32,151 nucleotides of DNA, from contig JAKOND010000300.1 in the NCBI GenBank assembly GCA_022702125.1, forward strand, positions 1 to 32,151, in the 5' to 3' direction. A program made the translations under genes and the position numbers. Origin of the DNA: Burkholderiaceae bacterium. Lineage in GTDB: Bacteria; Pseudomonadota; Gammaproteobacteria; Burkholderiales; Burkholderiaceae_C. The notes under the pieces are model-generated. The model saw only the letters and a program-made list of their open reading frames with translations, was not told where the DNA came from and searched no databases. How positions within the stretch are numbered: position 1 is the stretch's first letter; each line of letters begins with the position of its first letter. Positions 22,930-28,936 of the stretch are shown piece by piece.

Positions 22930-22947
22930 TCGTCACGGCATTTTCAT
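22930..22947 (+). promoter_or_regulatory. PhoB-box-like site for the membrane protein gene
   Basis: The sequence TCGTCAC-GGCA-TTTTCAT matches 9 of 14 PHO positions with an 11-bp period. Ten nt later CACGAT could be the -10. It stands back to back with the site of the GT4 gene, eight nt away. On this reading the ATG at 22962 falls inside the -10, which favours the GTG at 22995 as the start codon. Confidence 0.5.
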
Positions 22948-22994
22948 GGGCTGCCGCCACGATGCATTTTCCGATCCATCACACCGAGGAACCT

Positions 22995-23606
22995 GTGAAA
23001 GACTTCCTGCACGAACTGCGTACCCTGCGCTGGGACGACCACCGCTTCTACCACCAGAGCCGCATCAACCAGAGCCTGCACTTCATCAGTGCGATCAGCT
23101 TCCTGGTCGCCTACGCGCTGCTGTTCATCGACCCGCCGATGGCCGCGATCGTCGGCTGGTGCTTCTCGATGGCCACGCGCCAGTCGGGCCATTTCTTCTT
23201 CGAGCCGCGCGGATTCGATACGGTGAACCAGGTCACCGACGAGTACAAGGAGCAGGTCAAGGTGGGCTACAACATGCACCGCAAGACCCTGCTGCTGGCG
23301 ATCTGGATGCTGGTGCCCGCGGTGCTGTGGGTCTGGCCCTCGGTCTTCGGCCTGATCGCGCCGGCCGAGGATTTCTCGGGCTTCCTGCACGACGTCGGCA
23401 CCGCCTGGCTGGCGCTGGCGGTGACCGGCCTGCTGTTCCGCGTCCTGCAGCTGTGGAGGCAGGACCGCCTGCGCACCGGCCTGATCTGGCTGTTCAAGAT
23501 CCTGACCGATCCGTTCCACGACATCGTGCTCTACCACAAGGCGCCGCTGCACCTGCTGCGCGGCGAACTGCTGGACCCGATGCCGCATGTGCGGCATCCG
23601 TCCTGA
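22995..23606 (+). CDS. His-rich multi-pass membrane protein, remotely Mpo1/DUF962-like
   Basis: A 203-residue integral membrane protein from the GTG at 22995, which has GAGGA four nt upstream; an ATG at 22962 would give 214 residues. Hydrophobic segments lie at about 30-58, 97-121 and 134-152. Conserved-looking histidines cluster on the polar parts: DDHRFYHQSRINQSLHF (H16, H20, H29), RQSGHFFFEP (H66) and FHDIVLYHKAPLHLL (H175, H181, H186). The N-x-x-L-H and G-H-x-F-F-E patterns recall the Mpo1/DUF962 family, whose yeast member is an iron-dependent dioxygenase of 2-hydroxy fatty acids. This is a weak resemblance by eye, and fatty-acid desaturase or hydroxylase-like is an alternative. The Pho-type site upstream and the lipid enzymes around it support a role in membrane lipids. 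It ends four nt from the convergent PLP-enzyme gene. Confidence 0.78.
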   Translation: MKDFLHELRTLRWDDHRFYHQSRINQSLHFISAISFLVAYALLFIDPPMAAIVGWCFSMATRQSGHFFFEPRGFDTVNQVTDEYKEQVKVGYNMHRKTLLLAIWMLVPAVLWVWPSVFGLIAPAEDFSGFLHDVGTAWLALAVTGLLFRVLQLWRQDRLRTGLIWLFKILTDPFHDIVLYHKAPLHLLRGELLDPMPHVRHPS

Positions 23607-23610
23607 CGCC

Positions 23611-25269
23611 TCAGCGGCGCTGGCGCAGCATTTCCCGCAGGATGCCGCGCCGGATGCCGCGGTTCGTGCGGTCCGGATCGTCCCACCACCAGCCGTCCTC
23701 CTGCATCCGCCGCGCGGCGGCCACGAAGCGCTCCCGTACCGCATGCATGTCCGCGTCGCCGTAGTCCAGGCTGAAGATCAGGCGGCCGGTGCCGACCCAG
23801 CTCAGTGCCAGGCCCTGGGCCCGAAGGTAGAACTGCAGCATCCAGTTGTAGCGCGAGGGCCGGGTGTAGAGCACCGTCCAGATCGTCGACAGGTTGGCCA
23901 CCCGCACCGGCGTGCCGGCGGCGGCCAGCGCGCGGTTGAAGCCGTCCGCATGCGCGTTCCAGCGGGTGTCGAGGTCGTCGTAGAGCGCCCGCACCTCGGG
24001 CCGCTCCAGCTGCTGGAGGAAGGCGCGCATCGCCGTCATCACGTACGGGTGCGCGCTGAAGGTGCCGCGGGCGAAGCAGACGTCCGCCGGACGCTCTTCG
24101 CGGAAGCGCTTCATCAGCGCCTTGCGGCCGCACACCACGCCCACCGGCAGCCCGCCGCCCAGCGTCTTGCCGTAGGTGACCAGGTCGGCCCGCACGCCGA
24201 AGTACTCCTGCGCGCCGCCCGGCGCCAGGCGGAAGCCGACGAACACCTCGTCGAAGATCAGCACGATGCCGCGTTCGCTGCACACCTCGCGCAGCCGCCG
24301 CAGCCACGCGGCGTAGGCGGTGCGGTCGAAGCCCGCGCGGCGGGAGCTGTCCACCAGCGAGGCGTCGCCCGGCGCGGCGGCGTTCGCGTGCAGCGCCTGC
24401 AGCGGGTTGACCAGCACGCAGGCGATGTCGCGGCGGGTGCGCAGCACCCCCAGGGCGCGCTCGCTCATGTCCTGCAGGGTGTAGGTCTCGCGCGGCGGCA
24501 GCGGGTTGCCGGGGCCGGGTTGCACGTCCTCCCACCAGCCGTGGTATGCGCCGGCGAAGCGCACCAGGTGGCTGCGCCGGGTGTGGTAGCGCGCCAGGCG
24601 CACCGCCTGCATCACCGCCTCGGTGCCCGACATGTGGAACGACACCTCGTCCAGCCCCGAGATCTCGCGCAGCCGGCGGAGGTTGTCCAGCAGCGCCGGA
24701 TGGTAGACGCCGAGCACCGGGCCGAGCGCGCCGGCCTCTTCCACGGCCTGCGCGATGCACCGCTTGTAGGCGTCGTAGCCCAGCACGTTGACGCCGTAGG
24801 AGCCCGTCAGGTCGTGGAAGCGGTTCCCGTCGAGGTCCTCGACCGTCACGCCCGACGAGGCCCGCACGAAGCTGCCGAGCTTCAGGTGCCGGGACAGGTA
24901 GGGCGCGTACTGGAAGGGCACCCGGTAGCTGCCGGTGAACCGCAGGTCCGACAGCCCCTCGCGGGCCTGCGCCGTCATCGCGGCGCTCGCGGGCCAGCGC
25001 CGGGCGAAGTCCTCGCACAGGCGCCGGAAGGCCTCCTTGCGCCGCGCCCGCACCGGCTCGGGCGCGTCGTCGGAACCGAAGAAGCGCGCCTCGTCGTAGG
25101 CGTACCCGGGAATCAGCGAGACGACGCGCTGGGCCATGCGCGAATGCCCCGCCAGGGAGCGGTGCTTGGCCCGCGAGAGCGCGATCCGGCGCCGGGCGCG
25201 CGGCAGGGTCCAGGCCAGCGCGCCGAGCGCGAGGGCCGAAAGGGCGGAGAGAGAAAGTGTTTCGTTCAT
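23611..25269 (-). CDS. membrane-anchored class III PLP-dependent aminotransferase/lyase-like protein
   Basis: A 552-residue class III (fold type I) PLP enzyme, most like glutamate-1-semialdehyde aminomutase in its motifs. These are SGTEAV (214-219) for phosphate binding, YHG (242-244), D340-E341 (FDEVFVGFR) for the pyridine nitrogen, and the PLP lysine K368 in TYGKTLGGGLPVG. It is about 120 residues longer than HemL. The extension starts with a hydrophobic helix (residues 5-22) followed by an Arg-rich stretch, i.e. a probable N-in/C-in membrane anchor. It is therefore not a housekeeping HemL. Class III also contains phosphoethanolamine phospho-lyase, ornithine/diaminobutyrate and omega-amino-acid aminotransferases, so the reaction is open. 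It has its own Pho-type box (25311-25328), diverges from the decarboxylase gene and lies among lipid enzymes. The ATG at 25269 has only a weak GGA upstream. Confidence 0.88.
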   Translation of the reverse strand: MNETLSLSALSALALGALAWTLPRARRRIALSRAKHRSLAGHSRMAQRVVSLIPGYAYDEARFFGSDDAPEPVRARRKEAFRRLCEDFARRWPASAAMTAQAREGLSDLRFTGSYRVPFQYAPYLSRHLKLGSFVRASSGVTVEDLDGNRFHDLTGSYGVNVLGYDAYKRCIAQAVEEAGALGPVLGVYHPALLDNLRRLREISGLDEVSFHMSGTEAVMQAVRLARYHTRRSHLVRFAGAYHGWWEDVQPGPGNPLPPRETYTLQDMSERALGVLRTRRDIACVLVNPLQALHANAAAPGDASLVDSSRRAGFDRTAYAAWLRRLREVCSERGIVLIFDEVFVGFRLAPGGAQEYFGVRADLVTYGKTLGGGLPVGVVCGRKALMKRFREERPADVCFARGTFSAHPYVMTAMRAFLQQLERPEVRALYDDLDTRWNAHADGFNRALAAAGTPVRVANLSTIWTVLYTRPSRYNWMLQFYLRAQGLALSWVGTGRLIFSLDYGDADMHAVRERFVAAARRMQEDGWWWDDPDRTNRGIRRGILREMLRQRR

Positions 25270-25310
25270 GGTGTGGTCCGAGTGGAACCACGCCTGTCTA
25301 CCAGCGAGGA

Positions 25311-25328
25311 TTGACACATTGATGAAGG
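25311..25328 (-). promoter_or_regulatory. PhoB-box-like site for the PLP-enzyme gene
   Basis: The minus strand reads CCTTCAT-CAAT-GTGTCAA: 10 of 14 PHO positions, 11-bp period. Exactly 10 nt later comes TAGACA, a good -10. The start of transcription would be near 25288, 19 nt before the ATG. The site covers the start codon of the divergent decarboxylase gene, so bound PhoB could also affect that gene. Confidence 0.5.
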
Positions 25329-26188
25329 CCGACGCCCTGAGACGCATCGCGCAGCAGAAGGACTTGAACTTCCTGCTCACCAACCGGGTGCCCCGGATCG
25401 CCCTGACCCGCCTGATGGGTCGCTTCAGCCGCATCGAGAACCGCCTGCTGACGCGGCTGTCGATCGGCGCCTGGCGGCTGTTCACCGACCTCGACCTGAG
25501 CGAGGCGAAGCAGCAGCGCTTCGGCAGCCTGCACGCCTGCTTCACCCGCGAGCTGCGCGAGGGGGTCCGGCCGGTCGACCCGCGGCCCGACGTGCTCGCC
25601 AGCCCCTGCGACGGGATCGTCGGGGCCTGCGGCGAGGTGGCCGGCACCCGCCTGTTCCAGGCCAAGGGCTTCCCGTACGAGATGGGCGAGCTGTTCGGTC
25701 CGTCGCAGGAGCACGCGGCGTTCCACGACGGCCATTACGTCACGCTGCGGCTGACCTCGGCGATGTACCACCGATTCCATGCGCCGCACGATGCCCGGCT
25801 GGAGCACGTGACCTACCTCAGCGGCGACACCTGGAACGTCAACCCGATCGCGCTGGAGCGGGTGGAGCGCCTGTTCTGCCGCAACGAGCGGGCGGTGCTG
25901 CGCCTGCGCCTGGCCCACGGCGGCCATCCGGTCGCGCTGGTGCCGGTGGCGGCGATCCTGGTGGCCAGCCTGCGGCTGCACGCGCCCGACCTGCGGCTGC
26001 ACCTGAAATACCGCGGGCCGAACGAGATCGCCTGCGACGTGCCGGTGGCCAAGGGCGGGGAGCTGGGATGGTTCGAGCACGGCTCGACCATCATCGTCTT
26101 CACGCCCCGGGGCTTCCGGCTGGCGCCGGGCATCGCCAGCGGCCAGCGCATCCGCATGGGCGAGCCGCTGATGCTGCTGCCCGAGTGA
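25322..26188 (+). CDS. psd: phosphatidylserine decarboxylase
   Basis: A 288-residue enzyme of the phosphatidylserine decarboxylase family, which turns phosphatidylserine into phosphatidylethanolamine at the inner membrane. The catalytic parts are visible: D97 in SPCDGIV, the MYHRFHAP segment with H150/H153, and the self-cleavage site G254-S255-T256 in FEHGSTIIVF. There S255 becomes the pyruvoyl group and splits the chain into a large beta and a short alpha subunit. It is of the longer E. coli-like type, and no pssA gene stands next to it. It may thus be an extra copy with a special role. The ATG at 25322 is 11 nt from GAGGA; a TTG at 25319 just before it is spaced better. No Pho-type box is oriented towards it. 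Confidence 0.92.
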   Translation: MKADALRRIAQQKDLNFLLTNRVPRIALTRLMGRFSRIENRLLTRLSIGAWRLFTDLDLSEAKQQRFGSLHACFTRELREGVRPVDPRPDVLASPCDGIVGACGEVAGTRLFQAKGFPYEMGELFGPSQEHAAFHDGHYVTLRLTSAMYHRFHAPHDARLEHVTYLSGDTWNVNPIALERVERLFCRNERAVLRLRLAHGGHPVALVPVAAILVASLRLHAPDLRLHLKYRGPNEIACDVPVAKGGELGWFEHGSTIIVFTPRGFRLAPGIASGQRIRMGEPLMLLPE

Positions 26189-26194
26189 GGCCGC

Positions 26195-26216
26195 GCCGCC
26201 GGAGGCGTCCGGCGGC
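26195..26216 (+). terminator. hairpin between psd and the GT28 gene
   Basis: A perfect 9-bp stem GCCGCCGGA / TCCGGCGGC with loop GGCG begins six nt after the psd stop codon. Only TTCC follows, so it is a weak or factor-assisted terminator or an mRNA-stabilising hairpin. It ends two nt before the Pho-type box of the GT28 gene, which supports separate transcription of the two genes. Confidence 0.45.
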
Positions 26217-26218
26217 TT

Positions 26219-26236
26219 CCGTCACCGCGGCGTCAT
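26219..26236 (+). promoter_or_regulatory. PhoB-box-like site for the GT28 gene
   Basis: The sequence CCGTCAC-CGCG-GCGTCAT matches 10 of 14 PHO positions at an 11-bp period. Ten nt later GACGAT could be the -10, placing the start of transcription about two nt before the ATG at 26261. No ribosome-binding site is visible there, in line with a nearly leaderless message. Confidence 0.55.
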
Positions 26237-26260
26237 GGCGCATCCCGACGATGCCACGCC

Positions 26261-27421
26261 ATGAAAATCGTCGATCTCGTCTACTTCAACGCCGGGGGCG
26301 GGCACCGCGCGGCGGCGCTCGCGCTGCAGAAGGCCATCGAACTGCAGCGCAGGCCCTGGAAGGTCCGGCTGGTCAACCTGACCGAGGTGCTGGACCCGGG
26401 CGCGCGCCTGCGCCGCGCCACCGGGGTCGATCCCGAGGCGCTCTACAACACCCGGCTCGCGCGCGGGTGGACGCTGGGAATGGGCCAGGAGCTGAAGCTG
26501 CTGCAGGCCGTCATCCGCATGGCGCACGACACGCTGGTGCGGACCCTGCAGCAGCACTGGCTGCGCACCGAGCCGGACATCGTGGTCTCGCTCATCCCGA
26601 ACTTCAACCGCGCGCTCTGCGAATCCCTGGCCGGCGCCCTGCCGGGGGTGCCCTACGCCACGGTGATGACCGACATGGCCGACCTGCCGCCGCATTTCTG
26701 GATCGAGCCGGGGCAGGCGCAGCACCTGGTCTGCGGCACCGAGCGGGCGCTGGCCCAGGCGCGCATCGCCGGTTTCCGCGACACCGACCTGTCGCTGACC
26801 AGCGGCATGGTCCTGCATCCGTCCTTCCACGCCCCGATCCGGGTGGAGCGCGAGCGCGAACTGGCTGCGCTGGGCCTCGATCCCGCCCGGCCCACCGGCC
26901 TGGTGCTGTTCGGCGGCCAGGGGTCCCTGCAGATCCCGCGCATCGCCCGCCTGCTCGACGGGCACCAGCTGATCCTGCTGTGCGGCCACCATGCCACGCT
27001 GGCGGAGTCGCTGCGCCGCCTGCGCCGGTCCGCGCCCCATGCGACCCTCGGATTCACCCACGAGGTGAGCCGGTTCATGGCCCTGTCCGACTGGTTCGTC
27101 GGCAAGCCCGGGCCCGGCAGCCTGAGCGAGGCGGTGCAGCGCGGCCTGCCGGTCATCACCTTCTCGAACACCTGGACGATGCCGCAGGAGCGCTACAACA
27201 CCCGCTGGGTGGAGGAGCGGGGCGTCGGCACGGTCGTGCGTTCGCTCAAGAAGCTGCCGGCCGCGGTCGACGCGGTCCTGTCAGACCTTGCCGGCTACCA
27301 GGCCCGCGTCCGCCAGATCGACAACCGCGCGGTCTTCGAGGTGCCCGACATCGTCGCCGACCTGCTGCTGCGGGCGGCGCTGACTTCCGGCATGCCGCGC
27401 GGGGTCCTGCATCCCGCATGA
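26261..27421 (+). CDS. MGDG-synthase-type GT28 glycosyltransferase
   Basis: A 386-residue GT-B enzyme of family 28, in the branch of monogalactosyldiacylglycerol synthase and bacterial diglucosyl-diacylglycerol synthase; MurG is a distant relative. The N-terminal glycine loop FNAGGGHRAAA (9-19) is the MGDG-synthase acceptor motif. ATVMTDMADLPPHFW follows at 133-147. In the C-terminal domain FGGQGS (217-222), GKPGPGSLSEA (281-291) and a Q-E-R-Y-N box (309-313) form the nucleotide-sugar site. It would transfer a hexose from a UDP-sugar to diacylglycerol on the inner leaflet. Together with the PlcP-like phosphoesterase encoded opposite, this gives a complete phospholipid-to-glycolipid route. Its last 141 nt overlap the end of that gene tail to tail. 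The sugar (glucose, galactose or other) cannot be told. Confidence 0.9.
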   Translation: MKIVDLVYFNAGGGHRAAALALQKAIELQRRPWKVRLVNLTEVLDPGARLRRATGVDPEALYNTRLARGWTLGMGQELKLLQAVIRMAHDTLVRTLQQHWLRTEPDIVVSLIPNFNRALCESLAGALPGVPYATVMTDMADLPPHFWIEPGQAQHLVCGTERALAQARIAGFRDTDLSLTSGMVLHPSFHAPIRVERERELAALGLDPARPTGLVLFGGQGSLQIPRIARLLDGHQLILLCGHHATLAESLRRLRRSAPHATLGFTHEVSRFMALSDWFVGKPGPGSLSEAVQRGLPVITFSNTWTMPQERYNTRWVEERGVGTVVRSLKKLPAAVDAVLSDLAGYQARVRQIDNRAVFEVPDIVADLLLRAALTSGMPRGVLHPA

Positions 27422-28291
27422 CAGGGCGGAGGAGGGCAGGGGCGAGGGCAGCGGCAGGGCCGGCTCCCCGGGCGCCGCGCGCGCCGCGGCCGGCGTGCGG
27501 ACGTGGTGCCGGGCCGACGCGCCGCGGTCGATGATCTCGAGCCGGCCGTCCGGGTGCTCGACCAGCGCGGTCAGGCTCTCGACCCAGTCGCCGTCGTTGC
27601 AGTAGAGGATGCCGTCGATCTCGCGGATCTCGGCATGGTGGATGTGCCCGCACACCACGCCGTGCATGCCGCGCCGGTGCGCCTCGCGCGCCACGGCGGA
27701 CTCGAAATCGCTCACGTAGCTGACCGCCCGCTTGACCTTGAGCTTCAGGTAGCGCGACAGGCTCCAGTACGGCAGCCCCATGCGGGCCCGGGCGCGGTTG
27801 AACCAGCGGTTGAGCTTGAGCATGAACTCGTAGGTGACGTCGCCGGTGTAGGCCAGCCACTTGGCGCACTGGATGACGCCGTCGAACAGGTCGCCGTGGA
27901 TCACCCACAGGCACCGCCCGTCGGCGGTGACGTGCACGCATTCGTCCATCACCTCCACGCCGCCGAAGTTGTGCGCCACGTAGCGCCGCGCGAACTCGTC
28001 GTGGTTGCCCGGGACGAAGATCACCTTGGTGCCCTTGCGCACCTTGCGCAGGATCTTCTGGATGACGTCGTTGTGCGCCTGGGGCCAGTACCAGGAGCGG
28101 CGCAACTGCCAGCCGTCGATGATGTCGCCGACCAGGTAGAGCGTCTCGCATTCCACGTCGCGCAGGAAATCCAGCAGCGGCTTCGCCTGGCAGCCGGGGG
28201 TGCCCAGGTGCAGGTCGGAAATCCAGACCGTGCGGACGCGGATGCGGTCCGGGGTTTCGGGGGGGGTCACGCCGAGATCGTCATGGAGCAT
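27281..28291 (-). CDS. PlcP-like metallophosphoesterase (UDP-2,3-diacylglucosamine hydrolase superfamily)
   Basis: A 336-residue calcineurin-type phosphoesterase. All metal motifs are present: D26-L-H28 (ISDLHLGT), GDIID (D56), GNHDE (N96, H97), IHGD (H132) and GHIHH (H216, H218). Databases often label this family UDP-2,3-diacylglucosamine hydrolase, but LpxH has GNRD where this has GNHDE. The long WYWPQAHNDV(I/V)QK(I/L)LRK stretch is what I recall for Sinorhizobium PlcP, a phospholipase C that degrades phosphatidylcholine/ethanolamine to diacylglycerol under phosphate limitation. I therefore favour PlcP, from family memory and context. A Pho-type box lies 24 nt upstream. The fold ends near residue 260; the remaining 75 residues are Ala/Pro/Arg-rich, and the last 46 are read antisense to the GT28 gene, so they are probably a dispensable tail. 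Confidence 0.88.
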   Translation of the reverse strand: MLHDDLGVTPPETPDRIRVRTVWISDLHLGTPGCQAKPLLDFLRDVECETLYLVGDIIDGWQLRRSWYWPQAHNDVIQKILRKVRKGTKVIFVPGNHDEFARRYVAHNFGGVEVMDECVHVTADGRCLWVIHGDLFDGVIQCAKWLAYTGDVTYEFMLKLNRWFNRARARMGLPYWSLSRYLKLKVKRAVSYVSDFESAVAREAHRRGMHGVVCGHIHHAEIREIDGILYCNDGDWVESLTALVEHPDGRLEIIDRGASARHHVRTPAAARAAPGEPALPLPSPLPSSALSCGMQDPARHAGSQRRPQQQVGDDVGHLEDRAVVDLADAGLVAGKV

Positions 28292-28315
28292 GGTGGCGCA
28301 TCTTTACGGCCTCGC

Positions 28316-28333
28316 ATGACCGACGCGTGACCT
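28316..28333 (-). promoter_or_regulatory. PhoB-box-like site for the PlcP-like gene
   Basis: The minus strand reads AGGTCAC-GCGT-CGGTCAT: 10 of 14 PHO positions, 11-bp period, second half matching 6 of 7. Ten nt later AAAGAT (or TAAAGA one nt earlier) could be the -10. Transcription would start about two nt before the ATG at 28291. Confidence 0.58.
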
Positions 28334-28369
28334 ATCGACGACAGCGTTGCGAACGCGCCTCGAAGTCGC

Positions 28370-28392
28370 AAAAAAGCCCGCACGAGGCGGGC
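28370..28392 (-). terminator. intrinsic terminator of the 74-aa gene
   Basis: On the minus strand GCCCGC and GCGGGC pair around a 5-nt loop and are followed by six T residues. It lies 45 nt after the stop codon at 28438 and 37 nt before the Pho-type box of the next minus-strand gene, so it insulates that promoter. Confidence 0.82.
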
Positions 28393-28437
28393 AATGGAGT
28401 GCACCATGAAAAACGGTGCGCGGCGGGCGGAGGAATG

Positions 28438-28662
28438 TCAGACGGCGCGGTCCGGTTCTGCTTCGCCTGCTTCGGGATGATCCTTGTAGCGCTCGCGGCC
28501 CTGGCGGCTGCCTTCGACGACCGGGTCGTCGATGCCCGCGGCGCGGTTCTGCGCGGCGTTGCGGCCCGACATCGCGCCGCGGTTGCCGCCGACGAATTCG
28601 TGGTGGCTGGCCAGGCCGGTTTCGCGCTCTTCGTTGGGTTCGGGCGTTTTCTCGATGTGCAT
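28438..28662 (-). CDS. small hydrophilic hypothetical protein, 74 aa
   Basis: A 74-residue, very hydrophilic protein with no Cys, Trp or membrane segment. It is rich in Glu, Arg, Gly, Asn and Ala, and so probably disordered. Landmarks are MHIEKTPEPNEERETGL, a G-G-N-R-G-A-M-S-G-R-N stretch around 25-35 and an acidic tail EAGEAEPDRAV. The ATG at 28662 is supported by AGGAG six nt upstream; the frame extends to 28767, but that part looks like untranslated leader. A clear terminator follows. The composition resembles small stress-related proteins of Burkholderiales, but I recognise no family. It stands alone between the lipid locus and the TRAP operon. Confidence 0.72.
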   Translation of the reverse strand: MHIEKTPEPNEERETGLASHHEFVGGNRGAMSGRNAAQNRAAGIDDPVVEGSRQGRERYKDHPEAGEAEPDRAV

Positions 28663-28871
28663 GGAAGGCTCCTGAAGGTCGGCCGCTTGAAGGCGGGGTA
28701 GCTCCCTATGGTGGACCTGCAGTGGAGGACGTGGGCAAGACAGGGACGGCAGGGCGTGTAGGCGCAACGGCAGTCGAAACCCGCCTCCCGCCTCCCGGAC
28801 CGGGCCGGTGCGCGCTCCCGGCAGGCCGGCGGCTGCGGCTGCTACCTATGCGGGGGCGCCGACGGAAAAAA

Positions 28872-28877
28872 TACAAT
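28872..28877 (+). promoter_or_regulatory. -10 element of the TRAP operon promoter (candidate)
   Basis: TACAAT preceded by an A-run (GGAAAAAATACAAT) lies 60 nt upstream of dctP in an otherwise GC-rich 274-nt gap (28663-28936). No good -35 is visible at 16-18 nt, so an activator may be needed. I see no other element in this gap apart from the upstream leader of the small minus-strand gene. Confidence 0.4.
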
Positions 28878-28936
28878 CCCGCGCTTGCCCGCTGTATCAG
28901 CACCGCGACCGCAGCATCACAACCGGAGACATTTCC

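Noticed and set aside
23611-25269. Calling the PLP enzyme HemL (glutamate-1-semialdehyde aminomutase)
   Set aside because: It is about 120 residues too long, carries a membrane anchor and has no heme genes nearby; only the general class III motifs fit.
27281-28291. Calling the phosphoesterase LpxH
   Set aside because: LpxH has GNRD where this has GNHDE, and the context is glycolipid synthesis; the PlcP-like branch fits better, although it is not proven.
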